This document shows, piece by piece, positions 9,101 to 16,552 of a DNA stretch of 44,476 nucleotides. The position numbers and the translations under genes were made by a program. The notes under the pieces were generated by a model. It made no database searches. It was not told where the DNA came from and worked only from the letters and a program-made list of their open reading frames with translations. How positions within the stretch are numbered: position 1 is the first letter of the stretch; each line of letters starts with the position of its first letter. The stretch is taken from assembly GCA_900470805.1 (NCBI GenBank), contig UCCA01000055.1, forward strand, positions 1 through 44,476, written 5' to 3'. Origin of the DNA: Hyphomicrobiales bacterium (lineage in GTDB: Bacteria > Pseudomonadota > Alphaproteobacteria > Rhizobiales > Rhizobiaceae).

Positions 9101-9345
9101 ACATGCAAGAGGTCCGCGCCAGCGCGGTGCAGCCAGTTTTGGAACGCCTCGTCGTCCGGTGCCAACTTCACCTTCATGCCACGCCTGGCCGCTCGCGAGA
9201 GCAAGCCGGTGCGATCGCACCCTATGACTGCGAACGTCACATCGAAGACCTGTTGTAGACCCTCTCCGAGGTCCAGCATATGCTCACCCAGACCCGACGG
9301 TTCTCGGCTGTCCGTCGCGATGACCACGCGTTTGGCGTCAACCAT
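6109..9345 (-). CDS. GT4 glycosyltransferase / Gfo-Idh-MocA oxidoreductase / MDR dehydrogenase triple fusion
   Basis: One uninterrupted 1078-codon frame holding three enzymes. Residues 1 to about 365: GT4 glycosyltransferase (VARFTLQKDHASLIRAF; PSRFEGLPLAVLEAMSAG with E-x7-E). Residues 368 to about 700: Gfo/Idh/MocA NAD(P) oxidoreductase (LGFIGVGGIAQRHL nucleotide fold, then FVEKPLTRD). Residues about 710-1078: medium-chain dehydrogenase-like domain (GLSAGTELTFLK, VIVAGAGPVGFMTALFARKAGA) with no visible Cys zinc site. The Gfo part has its own ATG at 8244 behind AAAGGA with 8-base spacing, so it could also be made as a separate Gfo-MDR protein; the MDR part has no start of its own. The gene overlaps the preceding gene by 8 bases and the next by 4. 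The pairing suggests oxidation/reduction of a sugar nucleotide or glycan residue followed by transfer; this is inference. Confidence 0.85.
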   Translation of the reverse strand: MVDAKRVVIATDSREPSGLGEHMLDLGEGLQQVFDVTFAVIGCDRTGLLSRAARRGMKVKLAPDDEAFQNWLHRAGADLLHVHAGIGWEGHEIAAAGVACNIPVIRTEHLPYLLTDSAQKQRYRSATKSISHHIAVSEASKASYLLEGVSSERITVVRNGVQAMRPTRESGSIAGELGIVGKIVLLTVARFTLQKDHASLIRAFPEIQAAVPNAVLLLVGTGEEQANLEALVAGLNLTSSVLFLGARTDVADLMHAADVFILPSRFEGLPLAVLEAMSAGLPVVATRIGGSVEALGDDHVYLAEPGSAGSIADVVIRALTDAGGRKAAGKAGLDRFERHFTASRMVQETTDVYVRHIGSNRFSKDHTMTKTRLGFIGVGGIAQRHLNVLAGFNDIDLVAFADPDLDRADVAASRFGARSYSQHREMLDAEQLDAVYICIPPFAHGAVEFDLIQRRIPFFVEKPLTRDIKLAEEIADKVNEAGLITGVGYHWRYLDTVDEARRLLRDNPAQLLSGYWLDSTPPPQWWWKEEQSGGQMVEQTTHLLDLARFLVGEVTEVYGRSGHIDRGDYPGLDVPTVTTANLTFDTGVLANISSTCLLGWSHRVGLHIFADKLAIELNDHEIMVDVGRGRPVRAADGDPVWREDRDFIDAVRGGPNNIRCPYGDALITHRLALAVMASAKSGEAVRLPLASFDRNTLSTLQFQNSEDHVPTLPHGHRIVRSLGVRGPSEAYLFDYEEGPTPDGRVRLETLYTGLSAGTELTFLKNTNPYFHSRFDGGRGVFVRNEPDLHYPVPFLGYMEVARVAETKTTGFFEGQIVAGTFGHKSGHTADPYHETLIAFPDDIDPILGVLAAQMGPIAANGILHADAEMLGSQGASLGSGIAGRPVIVAGAGPVGFMTALFARKAGASEVVITDPSPFRREKASAMGLVAMTEDDAWQHAKARWHDGTLGRGADIVFQTRANPESLHLAMKALRPQGTVIDLAFYQGGSPELRLGEEFHHNGLSIKCAQINRVPRSLAASWDRRRLAAETIELLRCDGPAIRKHLITQVVAMSDGPAFLRNLIDNRPDFIQVVFEANR
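8245..8257 (-). promoter_or_regulatory. Internal ribosome-binding site before the Gfo/Idh/MocA part
   Basis: On the minus strand AAAGGATCACACG directly precedes an in-frame ATG (8244-8242) inside the fusion gene. The Shine-Dalgarno match and 8-base spacing equal those of ordinary starts in this window, and the following residues (MTKTRLGFIGVGG) are the normal N-terminus of this family. It may be a relic of once separate genes or a working internal start. Confidence 0.55.
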
Positions 9346-10531
9346 GGAGTTCTCTTGCGACAGCGTGTTCCACCAGGGCTCTCATCTTGGCAAAAGTCTC
9401 GTCCCACGACGACTGGGAAAGCTTTTCATCAATGACTGCACGCCATGTCGTGTCGGTTGAATCCATCCGACAGGCCTCATCGCAAGCTTCGGCAAACTGT
9501 TTCGCGCCATCCACGAGAAAGACGCCCGGCGTTTGGCTATAACCTGACACGACATCCGCTACACGGGTGCTAACGACTGGGATACCCGCTGCGAGATATT
9601 CAGGTGTCTTGGTCGGACTGATATACCGGGTGGCGTCGTTGTGGGCGAACGGCATCAGAGCTGCCTGCCAGCCGCTGAGATATGCTGGAAGCTCGAGATA
9701 GCTTTTTCGGCCGAGATAGTGAAGATTGGCTGCTTGAGGCAGGTCTGCCGGCGAAATCTTCACCACAGGACCGACGAAGACAAACGAATAATCTGGCCTC
9801 ATTCGCGCGACGCTGGCCACCAGTTCCAGGTCGATCCGCTCGTCGATAACGCCGATGTAACCAAAGCGCGGTGACCCTATCGACGCCTGATCTGCAGGGG
9901 CGGCAGTGCAGACCCTGGCTGCGCCAAAATGCACAACATCGACGCTGGAGGGAAAACAGTGGACATTGGCGTGGCGATCATTCTTGGCTTCGAAAAGGCT
10001 TTTGCCTCCAGTGAAAACCACGTCGGCGCGGTTCAAGAGCTCGCCCTCGGCGTGCTTGAGCTCAGGCGGCGCAAACTTGAAATTCGCGAGTTCATCCATA
10101 CAGTCATAGACAACCGCTTCCGCGTCGACGTGACGCGCGAAGCTGTACATCAACGGGGTGTAGAACCACAGAACTGGCTTGCTCCAGCCAAACAAGGAGA
10201 GAACCTCGTCGAGCAACCGCGATAGCGCTGTTTGACGTTCCGCATCCGACCACCAATTTGGCACGCGAGGCCTTATCGCCCTAACGGCCGTTCCTTCGAA
10301 GCAATGGACCTCGAAATACGCCAGATGGTGGTCAGTCGGAATGAATTCTTCGAAGAAGATTACCGGCCGATCGCGAGAAAATCTCTCCATTAAATGCTGA
10401 GGTCGCTGAACGACGAAATCCCAGCGCAGGTGCGAGAAGCAAACGATTGGTGACCGATGATCAAGCGTCTTGAAAGCTGTTAAAAGATTCATGCGAGGAC
10501 CCCGCGCTATGTTGCGTTGGTGAACCTGCAT
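9338..10531 (-). CDS. Glycosyltransferase (GT-B fold, GT4/GT1-like)
   Basis: A 397-residue glycosyltransferase. The N-terminus carries VCFSHLRWDFVVQRPQHLM, a start seen in GT-B enzymes found beside UDP-galactopyranose mutase genes; the centre has DCMDELANFKFAPPEL; the C-terminal nucleotide-binding half shows FGYIGVIDERIDLELVA, YLSGWQAALMPFAHN and TPEYLAAGIPVVSTRVADV. It is predicted cytoplasmic and to add a sugar to a surface glycan. Third gene of the mfd operon: 6 bases after the previous stop and overlapping the next start by 8 bases. The ATG at 10531 has a distant GAGGAA; ATG at 10492 (13 codons later, GGGG upstream) is a real alternative. A glf gene is present 23 kb away under the same promoter type. 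Confidence 0.85.
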   Translation of the reverse strand: MQVHQRNIARGPRMNLLTAFKTLDHRSPIVCFSHLRWDFVVQRPQHLMERFSRDRPVIFFEEFIPTDHHLAYFEVHCFEGTAVRAIRPRVPNWWSDAERQTALSRLLDEVLSLFGWSKPVLWFYTPLMYSFARHVDAEAVVYDCMDELANFKFAPPELKHAEGELLNRADVVFTGGKSLFEAKNDRHANVHCFPSSVDVVHFGAARVCTAAPADQASIGSPRFGYIGVIDERIDLELVASVARMRPDYSFVFVGPVVKISPADLPQAANLHYLGRKSYLELPAYLSGWQAALMPFAHNDATRYISPTKTPEYLAAGIPVVSTRVADVVSGYSQTPGVFLVDGAKQFAEACDEACRMDSTDTTWRAVIDEKLSQSSWDETFAKMRALVEHAVARELHG

Positions 10532-10537
10532 TTGTGA

Positions 10538-11731
10538 CTATAGTTCCTCGTTCGGGAAAATAAGGTGTCCCCTCGCGGTTGACTGGATCGCGCGTACGAG
10601 CTTCTCCATCGAAGACGGCCAGAGCCAATTTTCGCATACAGTCTTGCGAGGAGAAAATGTTTCCAGTCTGCCCAGCATTTCAACAATACCCAGATCGAAC
10701 TGGGCGCTGTCCACAGCCATGCCAGTATCACTGGTGATATATTGAAGACCGCATGCAAGTTTTTCGTTTGCGAGCACTGGAATTCCCGCGAGCATGTACT
10801 CCGTGAGTATGGCCGGCGCCCCATCGTCCACACCACAAACGACCCCGATTTTCGATTGGTTCATGTAACGATTGACGTCCTCGTAGCTCACGCCTGGCGG
10901 ACCGATGAACGCGACGTCAACACCGAGCTCCGCTGTCTGAGACTTGAAAGCGTCGACCATTTCTCCATAGCCGCAAATACACAGGGCCTTCAGCGGCACG
11001 GGGATCTTCGCCAGCGCCTCGAAGAGAACCTCATGGCATTTATACGGCTGGGCGGCGGCCACATAGATAACGTCGTAGATCTTCTCCAGTCCCAGGGGCC
11101 TGAACATGGTCTCGGACGCGAACTCAGGACCAAGCGGCAGCACCAACGTTGCTGCTCCGGGATGGACACGCTGCACCTCCATGGACTGCCAGTCCGCACC
11201 CGTGAGAACGAGGTCGAAGTGTCGACCGACGTCAGGGGGTATCCGCAACGCCGGCGCGTCGATCGAATTGTAGATCTTGAAACTGTCGCTGCAGGCGCAC
11301 ATAATCTCCTCGTCGACGCCAAGCCCCCATACGCACAAGATATCAGGGGCTCCGAAAGCAGCGAGGTGGCCCAACATGTCGTTCGAGGCGAATGGGGCAG
11401 CGGGGCCATTCAATCTAAAAGCTTTGCGCCTCAGGGGGCCGGTGTCGGGGTCAATCCAAACGGGCTCGGCGTCGCGGCTGTGGGTCCAAATCTCGGCGCT
11501 GTCGACAAGTCCCGATCGCAAACAAGCAAGCGGCAGACGTTCGATATAGCTACCCTCCACGTCGAATGGCTCACTGAGCTTGACACTTGATCGGGGTCGC
11601 CCAATACCGCGTTCCAACCATTTGGCTTGAAAATCAGCCGGAGACGGAAGTGCCGCATCCCGGAAATGTCCTTCTTGGTAGTCACTGATAACCACCAGCC
11701 GCCGTCCGGCTTGGCCCGGAAACTCATTCAT
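10538..11731 (-). CDS. Glycosyltransferase (GT4-like)
   Basis: A 397-residue GT-B glycosyltransferase. It starts MNEFPGQAGRRLVVISDYQ; the donor-binding half shows DVIYVAAAQPYKCHEVLFEA, LCICGYGEM and DDGAPAILTEYMLAGIPVL, the usual 'E..A.G.PV' nucleotide-sugar site. The N-terminal half is less conserved and includes WGLGVDEEIMCACSDSFKIY. No membrane segment is visible. Second gene of the operon: its ATG lies inside the last codons of mfd (8-base overlap), which suggests translational coupling. The acceptor and donor cannot be read from sequence. Confidence 0.8.
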   Translation of the reverse strand: MNEFPGQAGRRLVVISDYQEGHFRDAALPSPADFQAKWLERGIGRPRSSVKLSEPFDVEGSYIERLPLACLRSGLVDSAEIWTHSRDAEPVWIDPDTGPLRRKAFRLNGPAAPFASNDMLGHLAAFGAPDILCVWGLGVDEEIMCACSDSFKIYNSIDAPALRIPPDVGRHFDLVLTGADWQSMEVQRVHPGAATLVLPLGPEFASETMFRPLGLEKIYDVIYVAAAQPYKCHEVLFEALAKIPVPLKALCICGYGEMVDAFKSQTAELGVDVAFIGPPGVSYEDVNRYMNQSKIGVVCGVDDGAPAILTEYMLAGIPVLANEKLACGLQYITSDTGMAVDSAQFDLGIVEMLGRLETFSPRKTVCENWLWPSSMEKLVRAIQSTARGHLIFPNEEL

Positions 11732-14700
11732 GGTTCTTCCCCTTGGCGCCCCTGTTGCCGGTGTTAGCGAAAATGCCTTCGAGAAGCAGCATGCGCTCCC
11801 CCGGCTCTGTCTTCAGATCAAACACGATCTTCTTGCCGTGTGTCCTGGCGTTTGCGGATGTCTTGGGGTCAGCCAGCATCAGAGCGCGCACTCGCTTGTG
11901 AAACTCGATGGCGATTCCGTCTGGCCCAGCACGGACCGAAGAGACACCGAGATGACCGGCCCGTGCCCGGACACGACCAAATTTAAGCAACATCACAACA
12001 GGATCGGCAAGGTCACCGAAGCGATCCAATATCTCTTCCTCCAATTCATCAAACTCTTCCGGGAGCGTCATCTTCAAAAGACGGGTGTAGATGCTCAATC
12101 GGACCGTCGGATCGGGAATGAAGTCGAAAGGAATAAAGCCGGTCACGCCAATTTCGAAATCCGGAAGATTGGGGGCGGCATCTTCTCCGCCACGCAACGA
12201 ATAGACCGCGTTCGCAAGTAGCTCTTGATACAGGCTCGTTCCGAGAACCTTTATGTGTCCGGCCTGCTCCTCGCCTGCCACGCTCCCACCACCACGCAGC
12301 TCAAGATCACTCATTGCCACGTCAGTTCCCGATCCGAGACGATCGAACTGGAGCAATGATGAAAGACGCATGTTGCTCTCATCACTTACCTTTTCGTCCG
12401 CTTCGGTCAGCATGTAAGCGAGCCCTTGTGATCGGCCTCTTCCAACCCGCCCTCGCAATTGATGAAGCTGCGCCAGGCCAAATCGGTCCGGACGCCAGAC
12501 AAAGATCGTGTTCGCGCGAGGCACGTCGAGCCCACTTTCAATGATATTGGTTGAGAGCAAAATGTCGGCCTCACCCTCGGAGAAGCGAACCACCGCGTCT
12601 TCCATTTTGTCGACCGACATTTTGCCGTGTGCCACAAGGACTTCGAGTTCCGGCGCGATCTCCGCAAGCAAAGCCTGGAGCGGAGCGATGTCGGCGACCC
12701 GTGGCGCGACAAAAAAGGATTGCCCGCCGCGGCGTCTCTCTCGCAACAAGGCGGCCCGGATCGTTGCCGTGTTGATTTGTAAAATGGAGGTCCGAACCGG
12801 GCGACGCCGGGCCGGTGCCGTCGTCAGCAGACTTACGTCCTGAACGCCGATCAAAGCCGCTTGCAGTGTACGAGGGATCGGCGTCGCTGACATAGCCAGA
12901 ACGTGCACGTCTGGTGAAAGAGCGCGCATGGCAGCCTTGTCGGCAGCGCCAAAGCGATGCTCCTCGTCGATGATCACCAAACCCAACTTCCGGAACTTCA
13001 CTCGCTCGCCTAGTACTGCGTGCGTAGCGATCACGATATCTATCGTTCCGGCAGCGATCGCGTCGAGGGTGCTCTTGGCCTCGACATCGCTCACGGCACG
13101 CGAAAGCAGGCGGACTTGAAGTCCAGACGACGCAAATCTTTTTCTGAATACATCATAATGTTGCCTGGCCAGCACGGTCGTGGGCGCCACGACTGTCACC
13201 TGCATACCTGATATCGCCACGGCCGCCGCTGCCCGGAGGGCAATTTCGGTTTTTCCATATCCCACATCGCCACAGATCAGCCGATCCATTGGGCGGCCAC
13301 TTGCGAAATCGGCTACGCAGGCCTCGATTGCAGTCATTTGATCGGGCGTAAGTGTATAGGGAAAGCGTGCGGCAAATCTCTGGTACCGGTCCTGCGGCGG
13401 CGCCAGCGGTCTCGCTTTTGCTTCGGATCGTCGCCTTGCAACGTCGACGAGATGCTTGGCAGCAGACTGAATATCCTGCTCCAGGATTTTACGTTTTTTC
13501 GCCCACGCATCTGAATGCAGCCGGTCCAAGGTCACTGATGACGCCTCGGCGCCGTATCTCCAGAGTAGACCGAAATCTCTCATGGGAACGAGGATCGAAG
13601 CTCCAGCATGATATTCGAGCCGGACGGAATCGAATTCAGCGCCATCGACAGAGGTGGTTTCGATTGAACGCAAGACCGCGACACCGTGGTCTTCGTGGAC
13701 CACAACGTCACCAATTTGAAGATCCGGGGCCTTCAGTGTTGAGCGCGCGGAGCCGCGCTGGTCGCTAGCTAATGGGCCGAGAATGTCGTGGCAGGCCACA
13801 ACGACCAAGTTTCGCCGACGATCTACATACCCTTCGGCCCATGAAACACTGCGGCTCCTTATACCCGGTCCCGCGTCCAAGAGTTCTTGCCATGTCGCGG
13901 CGCGCCTAACCGTCGTATCCAACGCTTTACCCAATCGACCTGACAACCGGCTTAACCGAGGCTCGTCTCCCACTATCGCAACTGATGTGCCGGCGTTGGC
14001 GGAGTCATTTACCAGCTCTGTGAGGGCTTTGAACCCCTTTTCCCGTATTTCTAACGGAGCATAACCATCCGTGCCCATAACTGACCAGTTTGGCGACGAG
14101 CGGCCATTGTCCCAAGACTTGCGGTCGAGGTAGAGCGACTGTTGCGCCGAAGTCGCCCCTGTCGATATTCTGGCGTCCTCTATGATGTCGAGATACTCGT
14201 CTACCCTGTCGTCTACCCCCTCCTCTGTCAAAACGGTAGCCGATTTGAATGGCTCGAAAAGTGTCTGGAGCGCGTCGTAATTGCCAAGCATCTGAGTGTG
14301 GATGGTCTGGGCAGCAAAGTTTTCATCTGGTTCACAGGATGCCCGAATGATCTCGGACGCTGGCCCGAACAGCATTGTTTCAACGCTTGCTTGCGTACGC
14401 TGCGTCGCCGGATCGTAAAACCAAAGCTCCTCAACAATACTTTTTTCGTTGAGGTAGCATCGCATCGGCAGACTTCCGCCGGCGGGAAATATATCGACGA
14501 CATCCTTGAGGATTGCGACCTCTCCTGGCTCATCCACAATGCCGTCAACTGCGTAGCCTGTCCTCGTTAGGAACGCTTCGAACGAGGAAAGATCAAACGC
14601 GCCGCCGACAGCGACCTCGAAGTAGGCCGATTGGATAACCTCCAATGGTGGAACGCGCTGCAGCATGGCCTCAAGGGATGTCACACAAAGCCTTCCACCC

Positions 14701-14984
14701 CGCGGGCTGGTCACCCATTCACGCAAGGCGTCCATTCGCATTCCCATTGAAGCGCGTGATGGCGGCACGCGGTCATACGGGAGGCAGTCCCACGCCGGCA
14801 GATAAAGAATTCTGCTCCCGAGTGAGATGGCGCTGCAGGCGTCGAAGATACGCCTTGCACGTCCGTCCGAGCGTGCAACGAAAACGATGTCATCGCCACT
14901 GGCGGCCCCGACACGGCGCGCGAGCTCACTGGCAATGAACGATGGATTTGCAAAGCTATGGTGGCGTTTGGAACCTGCTGGCAT
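11724..14984 (-). CDS. mfd: Mfd-type transcription-repair coupling factor, second (accessory) copy
   Basis: A 1086-residue Mfd-like DNA translocase. In order: UvrB-like N-terminal region (YLPAWDCLPYDRVPPS; DEPGEVAILKDVVDIFPAGG), RNA-polymerase-interaction domain near residue 430 (GDVVVHEDHGVAVLRS), RecG-type motor with Walker A DVGYGKTEIA near 571, Walker B IIDEEHRFG near 671 and motif VI QLRGRVGRGRSQG, the translocation motif LELRGGGSVAGEEQAGHIK, and a TRCF C-terminal domain (IPFDFIPDPTVRLSIYTRL). It is slightly shorter than the usual 1150-1180 residues. Canonical Mfd releases stalled RNA polymerase and recruits UvrA. As first gene of a glycosyltransferase operon this cannot be the housekeeping copy by context; a consensus EcfG promoter lies 47 bases upstream. 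No clear Shine-Dalgarno precedes the ATG. Whether it still binds UvrA is unknown. Confidence 0.9.
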   Translation of the reverse strand: MPAGSKRHHSFANPSFIASELARRVGAASGDDIVFVARSDGRARRIFDACSAISLGSRILYLPAWDCLPYDRVPPSRASMGMRMDALREWVTSPRGGRLCVTSLEAMLQRVPPLEVIQSAYFEVAVGGAFDLSSFEAFLTRTGYAVDGIVDEPGEVAILKDVVDIFPAGGSLPMRCYLNEKSIVEELWFYDPATQRTQASVETMLFGPASEIIRASCEPDENFAAQTIHTQMLGNYDALQTLFEPFKSATVLTEEGVDDRVDEYLDIIEDARISTGATSAQQSLYLDRKSWDNGRSSPNWSVMGTDGYAPLEIREKGFKALTELVNDSANAGTSVAIVGDEPRLSRLSGRLGKALDTTVRRAATWQELLDAGPGIRSRSVSWAEGYVDRRRNLVVVACHDILGPLASDQRGSARSTLKAPDLQIGDVVVHEDHGVAVLRSIETTSVDGAEFDSVRLEYHAGASILVPMRDFGLLWRYGAEASSVTLDRLHSDAWAKKRKILEQDIQSAAKHLVDVARRRSEAKARPLAPPQDRYQRFAARFPYTLTPDQMTAIEACVADFASGRPMDRLICGDVGYGKTEIALRAAAAVAISGMQVTVVAPTTVLARQHYDVFRKRFASSGLQVRLLSRAVSDVEAKSTLDAIAAGTIDIVIATHAVLGERVKFRKLGLVIIDEEHRFGAADKAAMRALSPDVHVLAMSATPIPRTLQAALIGVQDVSLLTTAPARRRPVRTSILQINTATIRAALLRERRRGGQSFFVAPRVADIAPLQALLAEIAPELEVLVAHGKMSVDKMEDAVVRFSEGEADILLSTNIIESGLDVPRANTIFVWRPDRFGLAQLHQLRGRVGRGRSQGLAYMLTEADEKVSDESNMRLSSLLQFDRLGSGTDVAMSDLELRGGGSVAGEEQAGHIKVLGTSLYQELLANAVYSLRGGEDAAPNLPDFEIGVTGFIPFDFIPDPTVRLSIYTRLLKMTLPEEFDELEEEILDRFGDLADPVVMLLKFGRVRARAGHLGVSSVRAGPDGIAIEFHKRVRALMLADPKTSANARTHGKKIVFDLKTEPGERMLLLEGIFANTGNRGAKGKNHE

Positions 14985-15030
14985 TTAAATGTACCGTGTT
15001 GTTGTAGCGAGCGGCGGAATGGCGCTGATC

Positions 15031-15055
15031 AACGATGGTTCGATGACTAGGTTCC
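15031..15055 (-). promoter_or_regulatory. EcfG-type promoter for the mfd-glycosyltransferase operon
   Basis: Minus-strand GGAAC, 16 bases, CGTT: a perfect general-stress sigma promoter. The -10 end lies 47 bases before the mfd ATG, giving a leader of roughly 40 bases. It is back to back with the EcfG promoter at 15299. Confidence 0.8.
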
Positions 15056-15298
15056 CAAAGACCGGACTCTCCGTAACGGGTGAACCGTAAGGGCTAACCG
15101 CCGGCGACCACGAAATCTAAATTCCCTGCAGGACAGGACCCGTCACCGACATCTTGCAAATGTCGTCGCGCCGGGAGAACCCCGCCTATGCGGTTACGGA
15201 AGATGGCGGCAACGTTGGTGGCGACCCGGACGATCTAGCCCTGACCGTTCACGGCCGGCCAGCCCCTCGGCGCATTTCGGTTCACCATGGCTCTCCAC

Positions 15299-15323
15299 GG
15301 AACAACGGCTACGAATGCGCGTT
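15299..15323 (+). promoter_or_regulatory. EcfG-type promoter for the small peptide and membrane protein
   Basis: GGAAC, 16 bases, CGTT on the plus strand, 38 bases before the ATG at 15361. The DNA between this site and the divergent promoter at 15031 contains nothing else I can identify. Confidence 0.8.
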
Positions 15324-15360
15324 CAACCGATGCGTTACAAAAATATTCAGGAGATATATC

Positions 15361-15438
15361 ATGGGTCGCGGCATTCTACTCTGGCTTCTCGGTATTCCAT
15401 TGCCGATCATCATTCTTCTCGCTCTTTTCGTCCGATAG
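15361..15438 (+). CDS. 25-residue membrane peptide
   Basis: A very short gene encoding MGRGILLWLLGIPLPIIILL followed by ALFVR. Nearly the whole peptide is one transmembrane helix with basic residues at both ends. AGGAG lies 8 bases before the ATG, and the EcfG promoter 15299-15323 is immediately upstream. The next gene starts 8 bases after the stop, so they are co-transcribed. Peptides with this sequence pattern are, from memory, widespread in Rhizobiales with no known function. A small stress-induced membrane peptide that modulates a partner is possible but not shown. Confidence 0.75.
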   Translation: MGRGILLWLLGIPLPIIILLALFVR

Positions 15439-15446
15439 GAGTGGAA

Positions 15447-16352
15447 ATGTCCTATTCCGAATCTGGCGCGGGAAGCGCTCTGCCGATTGAATCCTCGAAG
15501 CCAGCGACCTCGTGGGGCCCGATATTCGGTGGCGCCGCCGCAGCGATCGGCGCCACTCTGATCCTGTTGCTGCTGGGCTCCGGCGTTGGGTTGACGATGG
15601 TCTCCCCGTGGTCAGGCGAAAGCAGCTCGGCTGCAACGGTTGGCATCACTGCCGCCATATGGCTTGTCGTGGTACAGTGGCTTTCATCCGCGCTCGGCGG
15701 ATACCTCACGGGTCGACTGCGCACGAAATGGGCGGCTGTTCATACAAATGAGGTTTTCTTTCGCGATACCGCCCACGGTCTTATTAGCTGGGCGGTTGCA
15801 ACCATTTTCGTGGTTGGCTTCCTGGCCTCGTCCCTTACAACCCTCGCAGGGGCCGGTGCGACCGCCGGGGCTGCTGCTGTTGGAGGCGCCGCTGCTGCTG
15901 GCACCGCGGCGGTGTCGCAGACCACGCCTGACCTCTCGACGTCCTACTTCACCGACGCCCTGCTTCGTCCTGAGCGTGTGAGCGCGAATGCCGAACGTAA
16001 CGATGGCGCCGCGACGGCCGAAGTTTCCCGAATCCTTCTCCAGGGGGCCGTCAACGGACAGGTACCAGACGGGGACAAAACCTACATTGCAAACATTGTT
16101 TCGGCCCGCACCGGCATCTCAGAAGACGAGGCACGCGCGCGTGTTGATAACGTGCTGAAACAGATCGACGATGCCAAGGTCGCAGCTCAGGCAGCCGCGG
16201 ACAAGGCACGGAAAGCCGCTGCGACAACGGCCTTGGTCGGCTCCATATCATTGTTGATCGGCGCGTTCATCTCCTCTGTTGCTGCCGCATTGGGCGGAAA
16301 ACAACGTGACGACGAGGAAGATCTGCTCGCCGTCGACGTCCGGAAACTCTAG
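15447..16352 (+). CDS. Four-helix membrane protein, paralogue of the gene at 29811
   Basis: A 301-residue inner-membrane protein. After a short polar N-terminus come hydrophobic segments near residues 27-50 (IFGGAAAAIGATLILLLLGSG), 70-90 and 110-140 (long Ala/Gly-rich helix), a soluble Ala/Lys-rich helical domain around 170-270, and a final helix (TALVGSISLLIGAFISSVAA). This layout and the 'R...D.A...A' helical domain match the gene at 29811; rhizobial relatives are often labelled 'PhnA-like', a name with no functional support I can see. AGGAG precedes the ATG at 15447; the longer frame back to 15315 covers the promoter and small peptide and is rejected. A DUF892 gene follows, as in the second copy. 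Confidence 0.8.
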   Translation: MSYSESGAGSALPIESSKPATSWGPIFGGAAAAIGATLILLLLGSGVGLTMVSPWSGESSSAATVGITAAIWLVVVQWLSSALGGYLTGRLRTKWAAVHTNEVFFRDTAHGLISWAVATIFVVGFLASSLTTLAGAGATAGAAAVGGAAAAGTAAVSQTTPDLSTSYFTDALLRPERVSANAERNDGAATAEVSRILLQGAVNGQVPDGDKTYIANIVSARTGISEDEARARVDNVLKQIDDAKVAAQAAADKARKAAATTALVGSISLLIGAFISSVAAALGGKQRDDEEDLLAVDVRKL

Positions 16353-16370
16353 GATTGCCAGTCTAAAATC

Positions 16371-16421
16371 AAGGCCCGGTGCCCCGCCTTTGTTGTCGGT
16401 GCGCCGGGCCTTCTCGTTTTC
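16371..16421 (+). terminator. Rho-independent terminator after the membrane protein
   Basis: AAGGCCCGG (16371-16379) pairs with CCGGGCCTT (16404-16412) around a loop, followed by a T-rich tail (TCTCGTTTTCT). It separates the membrane-protein gene from the DUF892 gene, which has its own promoter. Confidence 0.75.
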
Positions 16422-16443
16422 TGTTCTATGATCGCGTGAGAGC

Positions 16444-16468
16444 GGAACAAACCACCCACATGCAGGTT
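16444..16468 (+). promoter_or_regulatory. EcfG-type promoter for the DUF892 gene
   Basis: GGAAC, 17 bases, GTT, 85 bases before the ATG at 16553. The site shares GGAACAAAC and TGCAGGTT with the promoter at 29744, suggesting duplication together with the module. Confidence 0.75.
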
Positions 16469-16552
16469 ACCTTGTGTCTCTTACACACCGTAAGCGTGCG
16501 CTCGCGATGAGCGTCGCCTCTGGTGAATGGCAACACATCAACGGAGGATATG

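Noticed and set aside
10742..11590. 282-codon plus-strand frame
   Set aside because: Antisense to the GT4 gene at 10538-11731, with no start signal or recognisable domain.
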